Positions 15,041 to 25,482 of a DNA stretch of 64,000 nucleotides are shown piece by piece. The translations under genes and the position numbers were made by a program. Origin of the DNA: Thermanaerosceptrum fracticalcis (lineage in GTDB: Bacteria; Bacillota; Peptococcia; DRI-13); NCBI RefSeq assembly GCF_000746025.2, contig NZ_CP045798.1:1660501-1724500 (forward strand), in the 5' to 3' direction. Each line of letters begins with the position of its first letter. Within the stretch, counting starts at the first letter, position 1. The notes below the pieces were generated by a model. It saw only the letters and a list, made by a program, of their open reading frames with translations, did not search any database and was not told where the DNA came from.

Positions 15041-15901
15041 CTAGTATCGTTTTAAAGCTATACTGTGCCGCACTTTTTCCAAAGCAGCAATACTCTCTTT
15101 TTGCCGAAGAAAGGAAACGCCAACAATCAGTAAATCAATGACACAAAGCTGGGCAATGCGAGCAGCCATGGCCTCACTTCGGAAAGTAGTTTCCCTGGCC
15201 GCTACATAGAGGGAGATATCAGACACTTTGGTAATGGGGGCCCTCATATAGCTTGTGATACAAATGGTCTTAGCCCCTGATGCCTTAGCATGTTTGAGTG
15301 ATTGAATGGTATCTTTGGTACTGCCTGAATGAGAAATACCAACCGCAACATCATGCTCAGTAAGAAATCCTGCAGAAATAATCTGCATATGAGGATCTGC
15401 ATAAGCCGCAGACGGTATCCCCGTTTTAAACATTTTGTGGTGAGCATCCAGGGCAATAAAACCAGACGCCCCCACACCGTAAAACTCCACCTTATTGGCA
15501 TTGGCGATAATGCTTATGGCTTTTTCCAGTTCAGCTATATCTATCATCCTTAAAGTATCGCTTAGCGTCTGGATTCCACTGTAAAATACCTTCTGGGTAA
15601 TTGTACTAATATTGTCAGTTAGTTCAATTTCTTCATGGATTCCTTTTAATGGGTCTACAAGGTCGTTATATAATGCATTTTTAAGTTCCTGAAAGCCGGA
15701 ACAGCCGATTTTTTTACATAACCTAACAATAGTGGCAAGTGCTGTTTCCGTCTTTTCGGAAAGGTTTGTAATGGTCATATGCATAATCTCTTCCGGGTTT
15801 TCCAATATAAAATTCGCAACTTTGCTTTCTGCCGGTTTTAAATTAGGTACAATACTGCGTAAACGGACCAGAATACCGGACGGCTTAATGAAAGAGTTCA
15901 T
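15041..15901 (-). CDS. MurR/RpiR family transcriptional regulator
   Basis: A 286-residue regulator. Residues 1-80 are the RpiR-type helix-turn-helix (AESKVANFILENPEEI, SEKTETALATIVRLCKKIG). Residues about 125-265 are a SIS sugar-phosphate isomerase fold (EFYGVGASGFIALDAHHK, VGISHSGSTKDTIQ). Such proteins sense phosphorylated sugars. It heads the sugar-acid operon and is divergent from the TRAP operon across a 328-base spacer, so it probably controls both. Confidence 0.9.
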   Translation of the reverse strand: MNSFIKPSGILVRLRSIVPNLKPAESKVANFILENPEEIMHMTITNLSEKTETALATIVRLCKKIGCSGFQELKNALYNDLVDPLKGIHEEIELTDNISTITQKVFYSGIQTLSDTLRMIDIAELEKAISIIANANKVEFYGVGASGFIALDAHHKMFKTGIPSAAYADPHMQIISAGFLTEHDVAVGISHSGSTKDTIQSLKHAKASGAKTICITSYMRAPITKVSDISLYVAARETTFRSEAMAARIAQLCVIDLLIVGVSFLRQKESIAALEKVRHSIALKRY

Positions 15902-16229
15902 CCTATCCCCCCTTTTGATGTTTTTTCCTTTTTATTATAGTACTAATATTCAACCATGTCCGTTTTTCTCCTCCTAAAAAGGGAAATATTTTTTTCGGTT
16001 TATACAACACGCCCTTGATTTAATAAAGAATCTCCATATTCTATTGGGCAAATTTTCACAGACATCAATAAATAAATTAGGAAATTTTTTTACTGATCGA
16101 GAAGGAATTTTGCAAAGTACGTCAAATCTTATTCATAGAGTTTTTAAAAAAATTGTGAAAAAGGAGGGATACTGACAAGGTTAGTTAGTTAAACAACCAC
16201 CTATAAATCATTTTGGGGAGGTCAATATT
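15902..16229. promoter_or_regulatory. Divergent control region between rpiR and the TRAP operon
   Basis: A 328-base AT-rich spacer. On the minus strand CGGACA (15957-15962), 17 bases, TATAAT (15934-15939) is a good sigma-A promoter for rpiR and the sugar-acid operon. For the plus strand, TTGCAA at about 16111 is a possible -35 with a poor -10. No clear RpiR dyad was found by eye. A strong RBS GGGGAGG precedes dctP. Confidence 0.55.
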
Positions 16230-17252
16230 ATGTGGAAAAGAATCCTTGCTCTCGTTTTGGTACTTACTTTTGTGTTTAGTTTAGCAGGTTGTGGTAAGCC
16301 GGCCCCTGCACCAGACGCCAATAAAGAGAAGAAACCAGAAGTTAGGGTTGTCAAAATTGCTAACTATTTCCCGCCCACCCATCCTCAGAACATTGCTCTG
16401 AAAGAAAAATTTAAACCCTACCTTGAGGAAAAAACAAAAGGTGCTTTCAAAGTTGAAATTTACGACAACAATCAATTAGGTTCCGAAAAAGAATTTATTA
16501 ACGGCGTAAGCATGGGGACCATTGAAATGGCTGTAGCAGGCCTCCTACAAGCGGAAATGCTTCCAAAATTAAAGATTCCTGAATTCCCGTACCTCTTCAG
16601 AGATTATGATCATGCTATGAAGGTATTAAACGGGCCTATTGGCGAAGAAATTACCCAGGGTATGATTGAAAAAGGGACACGTCCTCTAGCCTGGAGCGTA
16701 AACGGTCTCCGTGCCATTTCTAACTCCAAACACCCCATTAAGTCGTTGAAAGATACAAAAGACATTAAATTAAGAGTTCCCACCAACAGTATCTTTATTG
16801 ACGGCATGCAGGCCCTCGGCTTTAACACAGTTTCTATGCCAATGACCGAACTCTTCAGTGCCCTGCAGCAAAAGGTTGTTGACGGCCAGGAAAACCCTGC
16901 ACCTACTGTGCTCACCAGCGGATGGTATGAAGCGCAGAAATATATCACCCTCTCCTATCACATTCTGGGGCCCAACATCATGATAATCAGCGAAAAGTTC
17001 TGGCAGACCCTCACGCCTGAACAACAAAAAATCTTTAAAGAAGCGGCTTTAGAGTATGCCAAATATGAAGTTGATCTGATGAAGAAATTTGACCCAGAGG
17101 CTTTGGCTAAATTAAAGGAAAAAGGTCTCCAAATAGATGAACTGACTGATAGACCCGAGTGGGAAAAAGCCGTTCAACCCGTTTATGAGAAATGGTATAA
17201 GCAGTATCCCGAATTCAAGGATATTGTGCAAAGAATCAAGGACACCAAGTAA
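16230..17252 (+). CDS. dctP: TRAP transporter substrate-binding lipoprotein, DctP family
   Basis: A 340-residue extracytoplasmic receptor. The signal peptide ends in the lipobox LAGC (Cys at about 21) followed by a short Pro/Ala linker. The DctP fold is shown by NYFPPTHPQNIAL, LGSEKEFINGVSMGTIEMA, LRVPTNSIFIDGMQALG (the ligand-clamp Arg region), MPMTELFSALQQKVVDGQEN and LSYHILGPNIMIIS. It captures an organic acid outside the membrane for DctQM. The divergent sugar-acid operon suggests a sugar acid. An internal terminator follows it. Confidence 0.92.
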   Translation: MWKRILALVLVLTFVFSLAGCGKPAPAPDANKEKKPEVRVVKIANYFPPTHPQNIALKEKFKPYLEEKTKGAFKVEIYDNNQLGSEKEFINGVSMGTIEMAVAGLLQAEMLPKLKIPEFPYLFRDYDHAMKVLNGPIGEEITQGMIEKGTRPLAWSVNGLRAISNSKHPIKSLKDTKDIKLRVPTNSIFIDGMQALGFNTVSMPMTELFSALQQKVVDGQENPAPTVLTSGWYEAQKYITLSYHILGPNIMIISEKFWQTLTPEQQKIFKEAALEYAKYEVDLMKKFDPEALAKLKEKGLQIDELTDRPEWEKAVQPVYEKWYKQYPEFKDIVQRIKDTK

Positions 17253-17278
17253 AGACAATTATGCCTATAAAACTTAAT

Positions 17279-17318
17279 AAGAGAGCCGGCTCTTCCGGCT
17301 CTCTTAATATTGTTTTTT
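17279..17318 (+). terminator. Intrinsic terminator between dctP and dctQ
   Basis: A perfect 11-base stem, AAGAGAGCCGG-CTCTT-CCGGCTCTCTT, is followed by AATATTGTTTTTT. It lies 27 bases after the dctP stop inside the operon. Partial read-through would make more receptor than permease, a usual ratio for binding-protein transporters. Confidence 0.85.
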
Positions 17319-17367
17319 ATTTCTTATTGCGGAGCCCATTCATAGCAGCTTAACGGGAGGTGTATTA

Positions 17368-17859
17368 ATGAAAATTTTACTCTATGCTGAACGTGCTTTA
17401 GAACTATTTACTGCTTTTCTTTTAGCCTGCATGGCTATCATTGTCTTCATCAACGTAGTTGCCCGTTATGTCTTTGACAAAGCCTTCCCCTGGAACGAGG
17501 AAATATCTCTTTTTATGTTTACATGGGTAGTTTTCCTGGGAGCTCTCCTGGCTTTCAAGCGCCACCGTCATCTAGGCCTGGATATTGTTATCAACCTGCT
17601 GCCCAACTTGGGAAAAAAGGTGGCCGCATTTATAGGGAATATCCTGATGGCAGGTGCCCTGTTGATTCTCATACAGGGGGGTATTAAATTTTATTTTCAG
17701 ACTGTGGTCTGGCCCGCACCGGCAACCCAGATTCCTTACGGATATGTTAACGCCGTTGTTCCTTTTTCTGCTTTTTTTATGCTCCTACTCCTCATCAAGG
17801 ATACTGTTGAGATTTTCCAGAAAGAAAAAAACGAGGGTGAGGGGGGAACACAATGTTAA
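17368..17859 (+). CDS. dctQ: TRAP transporter small permease, DctQ family
   Basis: A 163-residue integral membrane protein with four predicted spans. It shows the family pattern INVVARYVFDKAFPWNEEIS and FKRHRHLGLDIVI. It pairs with DctM and couples to DctP. RBS GGGAGG precedes ATG by 7 bases. Its end overlaps the dctM start by 7 bases, so the two permease genes are translationally coupled. Confidence 0.92.
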   Translation: MKILLYAERALELFTAFLLACMAIIVFINVVARYVFDKAFPWNEEISLFMFTWVVFLGALLAFKRHRHLGLDIVINLLPNLGKKVAAFIGNILMAGALLILIQGGIKFYFQTVVWPAPATQIPYGYVNAVVPFSAFFMLLLLIKDTVEIFQKEKNEGEGGTQC

Positions 17860-19133
17860 CTATTTTTCTAGTATCGTTATTTGGCTTCTTAGCCTTCGGC
17901 ATACCGGTGGCCTTTGCCTTGATTCTCAGTACCGCTGCCCTCATGCTCTTCCACAACAACTTTGACACCCAGATTGTCGTTCAGCACATGATGGCCGGGG
18001 CGGAAAACTACACCCTGATGTCCATCCCCTTCTTTATGCTGGCAGGAGAAATCATGAATCAAGGCGGCATTTCTGTCCGCATCGTAAAGTTTGCCAATGA
18101 CCTGATTGGCCACGTCCGCGGAGGTTTGGGCTATGTAACTGTAGTAGCCTGTATGATTTTTGCCGGCGTCTCCGGTACTGCCGTTGCCGACACTGCGGCA
18201 GTTGGGTCTATTCTCCACCCTGTCATGAAAAAAGAAGGATACGAATCGGACCGCAGTGCAGCCCTGATCTGTGCAGCAGGATGCACCGGCCCCATTATCC
18301 CGCCAAGTATGCCCATGATTCTGTACGGTGTTATCGGCGGAGTTTCCATTGTAGGCCTCTTCTTAGGCGGAATCGTACCAGGCCTTATCATGGGTTTTGC
18401 CCTGATGATCTACTGGTATATTCATTCCCGTAAAAAAGATTACCCGGTGAAACAGCGTGTTCCCTTTATCCAACTTTTGAAAAGTATGCTTGACGCCATT
18501 TGGGCCCTGATCCTTCCCTTGGTTATTATGGGGGGTATTGTATTTGGAATTTTTACGCCGACTGAAGCCGCTGTAGTAGCGGTATGGTATGCTTTCTTTG
18601 TCTCCTTTTTTATTTATCGTGAATTAAAATTAAGTAAACTTCCAGAGATACTACTTGATGCAGCCATAAGTTCTGCTGTTGTGATGTTTGTGGCATCAGC
18701 AGCTACTTCAACCGCCTTCATGATTACCGTCGGCAGGATACCTCAAGCCATTGCAGAGGTGATCACGTCCATTTCCACCAACCCCTTAGTGGTTATGTTT
18801 ATCATTAATATCTTCCTCTTACTTGTCGGTGCTGTATTAGACTTAACACCTGCTATGCTTATTTTAGCCCCTATACTTATACCTCTTGTTAAAAACCTGG
18901 GTATTGATCCTTTATACTTCGGGGTAGTTATGGTCTTTAACCTCTGTATAGGTCTCCTTACCCCCCCTGTAGGAACCGTTCTTTACGTTGGCTGCGGGTT
19001 AAGCGGTCACTCAATTATGCAGCTTTCCAGGCGGGTATTGCCATTTGTCGTTGTGCTTATCGCCGTCTTGTTTTTAATCACCTATGTCCCGGAAACCATT
19101 CTTTTTATCCCCAAATGGTTCCAGGGACGGTAA
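17853..19133 (+). CDS. dctM: TRAP transporter large permease, DctM family
   Basis: A 426-residue protein with about 12 membrane spans. It shows typical DctM sequences: FFMLAGEIMNQGGIS, GGLGYVTVVACMIFAGVSGT, CTGPIIPPSMPMILYG, GIFTPTEAAVVAVWYA and VMVFNLCIGLLTPPVGT. It forms the ion-driven translocation channel. RBS GGGGGG lies ahead of ATG. A terminator follows at 19202. Confidence 0.93.
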   Translation: MLTIFLVSLFGFLAFGIPVAFALILSTAALMLFHNNFDTQIVVQHMMAGAENYTLMSIPFFMLAGEIMNQGGISVRIVKFANDLIGHVRGGLGYVTVVACMIFAGVSGTAVADTAAVGSILHPVMKKEGYESDRSAALICAAGCTGPIIPPSMPMILYGVIGGVSIVGLFLGGIVPGLIMGFALMIYWYIHSRKKDYPVKQRVPFIQLLKSMLDAIWALILPLVIMGGIVFGIFTPTEAAVVAVWYAFFVSFFIYRELKLSKLPEILLDAAISSAVVMFVASAATSTAFMITVGRIPQAIAEVITSISTNPLVVMFIINIFLLLVGAVLDLTPAMLILAPILIPLVKNLGIDPLYFGVVMVFNLCIGLLTPPVGTVLYVGCGLSGHSIMQLSRRVLPFVVVLIAVLFLITYVPETILFIPKWFQGR

Positions 19134-19201
19134 TTTGTCTAATAACATTCAGTTAGAATAAGACACTTTAAAATTCATATTACTTACCCTCCCATTTACG
19201 T

Positions 19202-19226
19202 ACCCCTTTCGGGGTTCTTTTTTTCA
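19202..19226 (+). terminator. Intrinsic terminator of the TRAP operon
   Basis: ACCCC-TTTC-GGGGT followed by TCTTTTTTTC, 68 bases after the dctM stop. Confidence 0.8.
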
Positions 19227-19404
19227 TTCCTATATATCGACAAATATCCATTAGCTAGTGAGTATAGTCCATTTAGCAGTTAACTATATCCAAAAAACAT
19301 CCCAAAAATTAGTGATAGCAAATGTGAGCGTGAGATTTGCTGTCTTTTTTTAGCCTAATTTTATCCAATCATGATTAATACTAAAAAATCGCCGTTTTTT
19401 TCTC

Positions 19405-19434
19405 TTGAAATACAAAAAACCAGTTTTTTATAAT
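19405..19434 (+). promoter_or_regulatory. Sigma-A promoter of groESL
   Basis: TTGAAA (19405-19410), an 18-base spacer, then TATAAT (19429-19434). The CIRCE operator starts 12 bases downstream, as expected for an HrcA-repressed promoter. Confidence 0.8.
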
Positions 19435-19445
19435 TCAAATTGGAA

Positions 19446-19472
19446 TTAGCACTCGCTTTGATTGAGTGCTAA
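19446..19472 (+). promoter_or_regulatory. CIRCE operator (HrcA binding site)
   Basis: A perfect TTAGCACTC-N9-GAGTGCTAA. It overlaps the predicted transcription start of groES. HrcA would repress the operon at normal temperature and release it on heat shock. hrcA itself is not in the window. Confidence 0.97.
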
Positions 19473-19496
19473 CAATACGTACAGGAGGTGAATGCG

Positions 19497-19784
19497 ATGA
19501 ACATTAAACCCCTTGCAGACAGAATTTTGGTCGAACCTGTGGAAAAGAATACGGTAAGCCCCGGCGGTGTGATTATCCCCGACACAGCCAAGGAAAAGCC
19601 CCAGGAAGGTAAAGTACTGGCTGTTGGTCCCGGAGCCATGGGAGATAACGGTCAGCGTATTCCCTTAGAGATTAAAACCGGTGACCGGGTTCTTTTCTCC
19701 ACCTATGCCGGAACAGAGGTGAAACTGGACGGCAAAAAGCTTTACATAATGAAAGAAAGCGAAGTATTGGCCGTCTTGGAATAA
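19497..19784 (+). CDS. groS: Co-chaperonin GroES
   Basis: A 95-residue protein with NIKPLADRILVEPVEK, the mobile loop around TVSPGGVIIPDTAKEKPQ, and EGKVLAVGPGA. It caps the GroEL ring during folding. The ATG at 19497 is used because AGGAGG lies 8 bases before it; a GTG at 19488 overlaps that site. groEL follows 38 bases later. Confidence 0.97.
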   Translation: MNIKPLADRILVEPVEKNTVSPGGVIIPDTAKEKPQEGKVLAVGPGAMGDNGQRIPLEIKTGDRVLFSTYAGTEVKLDGKKLYIMKESEVLAVLE

Positions 19785-19795
19785 GTCTCATTTAG

Positions 19796-21430
<1,635 letters not shown>

Positions 21431-21436
21431 AAAACA

Positions 21437-21474
21437 AGCAGGGACCTCTGAAAAAGAAGTCCCTGCTGTTTTTT
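21437..21474 (+). terminator. Intrinsic terminator of groESL
   Basis: Arms AGCAGGGAC and GTCCCTGCT around a 13-base loop, followed by GTTTTTT, 7 bases after the groEL stop. Confidence 0.9.
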
Positions 21475-21525
21475 CAAGAGACCTAATTGAACACAACCCT
21501 TCCATCCTCTCCCACTTTAACAGAA

Positions 21526-21759
21526 CTAACGGGAACGGGTCTGATTGTATTTTGTGCCAGCCTTGAAAGTCTTTGATGCAGTCGCTTTTATCCACCTGTC
21601 GTTTGAATCTCCTGCCTTTATGTATGTGTTTTTGTCCACCCCTCCCATGTTATTTGCACCCCTGAGACGGACACTGTAACTTACCGTCTCCGTCAGTCCT
21701 GCCGTATGCCTTATTACAACGTCCAGCTTATGGTTAAACTTAAGTATTTCCTTTTTCAT
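21526..21759 (-). CDS. Small basic hypothetical protein
   Basis: A 77-codon frame. It reads MKKEILKFNHKLDVVIRH, then TVSYSVRLRGANNMGG, with a Lys/Arg-rich tail; no known family is recognised. It is preceded by GGAAAAGGG, a weak ribosome site. A hairpin-forming inverted repeat lies 20-50 bases upstream. No other gene fits the 549-base gap between groEL and purK. Coding is possible but not proven. Confidence 0.4.
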   Translation of the reverse strand: MKKEILKFNHKLDVVIRHTAGLTETVSYSVRLRGANNMGGVDKNTYIKAGDSNDRWIKATASKTFKAGTKYNQTRSR

Positions 21760-21777
21760 CCCTTTTCCGGGCAGGCT

Positions 21778-21809
21778 GACAGGTTGTCCACCTTCGCTTC
21801 CAACCTGTC
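21778..21809. repeat. Perfect 9-base inverted repeat upstream of the small ORF
   Basis: GACAGGTTG-N14-CAACCTGTC. It could be an operator or an RNA hairpin in the leader of the small minus-strand ORF. No U tract follows. Confidence 0.5.
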
Positions 21810-21979
21810 GCCTCCCTTAATTATTAAAACTAGCATATCTGCCGTATATTTCCAGTTTTCCCTTTTGATCCACCAGTAAAACTATTTCCACATTCCAGGG
21901 TACCCAAGGGCATTACAGCTCTAACATATTTCCCATACTTTACCTAACTCTCTTCGCATTTTCTCAAAAACATATACAA

Positions 21980-23110
21980 TCATTCCGGGAAGATTGTTTT
22001 TATCCGGGTAATTTCTTGGTCCGGTTGGTCGGTCTTAATGGTCAGGTGACCCATTTTTCGCCTTGCCTCCAGGTTGCCGCGTTTCCCGTATAAATGTATT
22101 TTCCAATTTTCCGGAAAATTGGGGACTTCTTTTAGTACCCGAGGCAGGTTGGTTCCCAATATATTCACCATCACCACAGGAATCAATAATTGGGTGGACC
22201 CTAGAGGAAGACCACAGACTGCCCGGATTAGTTGTTCAAACTGGGATGTCCAGCAGGCATCCCAAGTGAAGTGTCCTGAATTATGAGGCCGTGGTGCCAG
22301 CTCATTAATCAGCAAACCCTCGGGGGTGACGAAAAACTCTACCGCCAACAGGCCTACCACCTGGAAACTCTGAGCAATCTCCTTTACCAAGGCGATAGCA
22401 TCCATTTCCACCTGAAGGGGCACCCGGGCTGGCACCACAGTCATATGAAGTATATTTTCCCGGTGGATATTTTCCGCCACTGGATAGACTGCCATTTCAC
22501 CGGTTGCCTTTCTGGCCACGATAACGGAAACCTCATGGGTAAAGACAATCTTTTTCTCCAAAACCCATTCCCCGTTGGCGGACTGCAGCATTTCTACGGC
22601 AATTTTTAAGTTTTCGGGACCACCTAGTGCCAACTGCCCTTTACCGTCATATCCCCCCCGAGCAGATTTCAGCAAACAGGGATAACCCAGTTCCGCTATC
22701 CCCTGTTCCAGTTCGGCCGGATTTTTGACTATCCGGAAGGATGCAACGGGAAAACCTGCTTTTTGCAATTGCATCTTTTCTTCAATGCGGTTTTGGGTAA
22801 TGGCCAAAATACGGCTTTGCTGCGGGAGATAATAATTTTTCTCCAGTTCTTCAACCACCCGGACATCAATGTTTTCAAATTCATATACCAGTACATCCGC
22901 TCTCTCAGCCAGCCTGACCGCCGCTGCCAGATCATCTAAAGGGGCCACAATCTGGTCATCAGCCACCTGGCCGCAGGGAGAATCAGGGTTGGGATCCAGA
23001 CAGACAATACCGTAACCCATCTTTTTGCCTTCGAAAGCCAGCATTCTGCCCAATTGGCCACCTCCCAGGATACCGATGGTGGCCCCGGGCAGGACCGTCT
23101 TCATAAGCAT
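21980..23110 (-). CDS. purK: 5-(carboxyamino)imidazole ribonucleotide synthase PurK
   Basis: A 376-residue ATP-grasp enzyme that carboxylates AIR to N5-CAIR using ATP and bicarbonate (purine synthesis). It shows ATIGILGGGQLGRMLAFEGK, LKSARGGYDGKGQ, NELAPRPHNSGHFT and ARRKMGHLTI near the C-terminus. The ATG at 23110 lies one base after the purE stop and has GAGGAG 10 bases upstream. A longer frame reaches 23203 but would overlap purE by about 90 bases. Confidence 0.95.
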   Translation of the reverse strand: MLMKTVLPGATIGILGGGQLGRMLAFEGKKMGYGIVCLDPNPDSPCGQVADDQIVAPLDDLAAAVRLAERADVLVYEFENIDVRVVEELEKNYYLPQQSRILAITQNRIEEKMQLQKAGFPVASFRIVKNPAELEQGIAELGYPCLLKSARGGYDGKGQLALGGPENLKIAVEMLQSANGEWVLEKKIVFTHEVSVIVARKATGEMAVYPVAENIHRENILHMTVVPARVPLQVEMDAIALVKEIAQSFQVVGLLAVEFFVTPEGLLINELAPRPHNSGHFTWDACWTSQFEQLIRAVCGLPLGSTQLLIPVVMVNILGTNLPRVLKEVPNFPENWKIHLYGKRGNLEARRKMGHLTIKTDQPDQEITRIKTIFPE

Positions 23111-23111
23111 C

Positions 23112-23597
23112 TCAAGACCACTCCTCAGTTTCCAGGATCTGTCGGGCCGCCTTGTCCCGGCGGGCATCAAGCCTTCCGGCAAGCTCCTCATCATGTAAAG
23201 CAATGATTTGCGCTGCTAAAAGGGCGGCGTTTTTCGCCCCGGCGGCACCGATAGCCACGGTGGCTACCGGTACCCCGGCCGGCATTTGCACAATAGACAG
23301 CAGGGAATCCATGCCATGGAGATGTGTGGTCGGTATCGGCACGCCGATAACAGGCAGAATCGTCTTGGCGGCAACCATGCCAGGCAAATGAGCTGCTCCC
23401 CCAGCCCCGGCAATAATTAGTTTGATTCCCCGCTTCGGGGCGCTTTCGGCAAAACTAAACAGCCAATCTGGAGTACGGTGGGCGGATACTATTTTTTTTT
23501 CGTAGGGAATCGCTAATTCTTCCAAAATCAGACATGCTTCCTTCATTATCGGCCAATCTGATTTGCTCCCCATAATAACGGAAATAAGTGGTTGCAT
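23112..23597 (-). CDS. purE: N5-CAIR mutase PurE
   Basis: A 161-residue class I PurE that converts N5-CAIR to CAIR. It shows [40 protein letters not shown] and [20 protein letters not shown]. The ATG at 23597 is chosen because GAGGAGG lies 8 bases before it; an in-frame ATG 36 bases upstream has no site. It is directly followed by purK. No purine riboswitch was recognised upstream. Confidence 0.95.
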   Translation of the reverse strand: MQPLISVIMGSKSDWPIMKEACLILEELAIPYEKKIVSAHRTPDWLFSFAESAPKRGIKLIIAGAGGAAHLPGMVAAKTILPVIGVPIPTTHLHGMDSLLSIVQMPAGVPVATVAIGAAGAKNAALLAAQIIALHDEELAGRLDARRDKAARQILETEEWS

Positions 23598-23749
23598 CTC
23601 TCTAACCTCCTCATCTTTTAACTTTAACTCCATTCTGATATTATCCCAAGAATTTTCTTAAATTTGCTGCTCTCAGAACATACTCTTCCAAATCATCAGC
23701 TTTGTTTCCTCTTGCCCCCATAATAGCCTTAGCATTCCCAATTTTTCAG

Positions 23750-24240
23750 TCAAATAGCCATTTTTTCGGTTAATCGGTCACCATAATACAGGATAAACTG
23801 CAGGATAAACTGAGCCATAACAGTGTTCCAGTCTTTTACTGGCATAGTCCACTTCTTACTGATATCCATAGTTGCCAGATTGACAATTTTTCTTAAGGCA
23901 TCATCGGTCGGATAAGCCGTTTTCGTCTTGGTTGCTTTTCTAAGTTGCCGGTTATAACCCTCGATAAGGTTTGTTGTATAAATGATTCGGCGGATTTCTA
24001 CCGGATACCGGAAATAAGTGGTCAGTTCATCCCAGTGAGTTCCCAGGCCCTAATTACCAGAGGATACTTTTTACCCCATTTTTTTTTTTGAACTCTTCAA
24101 AGTTGTATTCTGCTTCTTCCAGGGTCAGTGCCTGGTACGCGTTCTTCAGATCGGCTATTAGCAGCTTCTGATCCTTGTAAGACACATATTTTAACGAGTT
24201 ACAAATTTGGTGGATTACACACAACTGGATAAAATCTTAG
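23750..24240 (-). pseudogene. IS256-family transposase, C-terminal remnant with frameshifts
   Basis: The minus strand encodes in pieces IQLCVIHQICNSLKYV (the IS256 hallmark), SYKDQKLLIADLKNAYQAL, KKWGKKYPLVIRAWE, DELTTYFRYPVEIRRI, IYTTNLIEGYNRQLRK and TMDISKKWTMPVKDWN, then stop at 23750. A run of 12 A at about 24083-24094 and a one-base shift near 24035-24050 break the frame. The N-terminal half is absent. CAGGATAAACTG is duplicated in tandem near 23790. No terminal inverted repeats were seen. Confidence 0.88.
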
Positions 24241-24305
24241 ACGTTCTCTTCTAATGTGCTCCTATTCTTTTTTTTGATACAGTCCCTCGTTTATTATTGT
24301 TGACG

Positions 24306-24500
24306 CTAACACGACCGTACCCCTTGTCCTCTAATTTTTATCTTTTCTTCTCCCTTTTTCTTTATCTCGATTAATTTTTCTAAGGTCATGTCTGATTCTT
24401 TCCACTTCTTTCTGAAGTGGGTGGGTGGCCCTGAAATTATTTTACAGTATGCACACAGGCTTTTGTCGCTTATGCAAAGAGAACAATAGTTTTTAAACAT
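24306..24500 (-). CDS. Small Cys-rich hypothetical protein (possible zinc finger)
   Basis: A 64-residue frame with NYCSLCISDKSLCAYCKII, a CxxC-x7-CxxC pattern that could bind zinc. A charged Lys/Glu helix and a short basic tail follow. GAGGGGG lies 7 bases before ATG. It sits next to the IS256 remnant. It has no recognised family and its 3' end may be truncated. Confidence 0.45.
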   Translation of the reverse strand: MFKNYCSLCISDKSLCAYCKIISGPPTHFRKKWKESDMTLEKLIEIKKKGEEKIKIRGQGVRSC

Positions 24501-24916
24501 ATCATTTCCCCCTCATATATATAACTTAAAACAATAATCCGACTTGTTTTTGTACCACAGAATTACACCAGACTTGTTTTCATTCACAAATATACACCTC
24601 TCTTTTTTTCATTTCTACACCGACTAGAGGTTTTCCTTCAAAAACGTTAGCTAAATGCGACAGGAGGACCGTCCCCATATCGCAATTGTATCGCATAATT
24701 GCATAATTGTAATTGCATAATTGAAATTATCTTAGTTTTTGATGGTAGATTTTAGGGTTGCTTTTTTTGACGAGGTATGCCAAAATAACTTTGGAATATT
24801 TTATACATTGGAAGGCTAAACGGAAGGTAATTATACTAGCCGAAAGCATTTCAATGTTATTCCTTAATATTTATGAAACATAACTCTTACTTAAAAATAA
24901 TTTGAGGATGTTTTAA
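24501..24916. other. AT-rich intergenic stretch with repeat debris
   Basis: No gene is visible in these 416 bases. At 24657-24724 a third copy of the GGACCGTCCCC/TCGCA repeat is followed by several near-tandem copies of GCATAATT. The rest is AT-rich and would hold the promoter of the gene at 24917. Confidence 0.6.
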
Positions 24917-25279
24917 ATGACGAAAGGGCAGATTGAAGCAAAGATTAGTGAGATAGTAACTAAGTTTGAAATAGAATTTATGGGTAGAGGCCCTAAACAG
25001 ATAAGAACGAGAATTTTTGAAGATTTGATTATTATAAGACAAAAAGGCTTCCTTAGCCAGGCAGAGCAAAGATTAGCAGAAGATAAAAGTGGTGTAGAAT
25101 TAATAAAGAAGATCCGAACCATGTTATTCGAAAATGCAAAAGAATATTTTACAAAACTGATTAAAGAAATTATTGATATTGACATAATAAGTATACATTC
25201 TGATGTAAGTACGAAAACCGGTGAAAAAATAATTGTAATAACTGTTAGCCAAGATCTAGAAGAGAAATTAAGAAATTAG
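24917..25279 (+). CDS. DUF2294 (MpsC-like) protein
   Basis: A 120-residue protein matching DUF2294, named Na-translocating system protein MpsC family: KFEIEFMGRGPKQIRTRIFED, LIIIRQKGFLSQAEQRL, a central helix and DVSTKTGEKIIVITVSQDLE. It has no membrane span. Its RBS TGAGGATG is weak and 7 bases from ATG. Codon use is markedly more AT-rich than the flanking pur and pyc genes. It is followed by its own terminator. Its role is not established. Confidence 0.8.
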   Translation: MTKGQIEAKISEIVTKFEIEFMGRGPKQIRTRIFEDLIIIRQKGFLSQAEQRLAEDKSGVELIKKIRTMLFENAKEYFTKLIKEIIDIDIISIHSDVSTKTGEKIIVITVSQDLEEKLRN

Positions 25280-25325
25280 GTTGGAAGACCGCACGAAAGG
25301 TTATAAATACCAGTCGTAGTGTAAG

Positions 25326-25370
25326 CCAACATTTATTAGTGTAAGTGACTGATAAATGTTGGTTTTTTGT
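25326..25370 (+). terminator. Intrinsic terminator after the DUF2294 gene
   Basis: CCAACATTTAT and ATAAATGTTGG form an 11-base stem around AGTGTAAGTGACTG-type loop sequence, followed by TTTTTTGTTTTATT. Confidence 0.85.
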
Positions 25371-25482
25371 TTTATTACAATCCATAGATGGGATAAGGGG
25401 CAGAATATTACTTGGATAAAATTATTTGATTGGTGAAAAGAGAAAATAGAGAAAACAAAAAAAATTGTTAGAGGGATAGTAA

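Noticed and set aside
16040-16070. Sigma-54 promoter ahead of the TRAP operon (TTGGGCAAATTTTC)
   Set aside because: It has GG but no GC at the required 10-base spacing.
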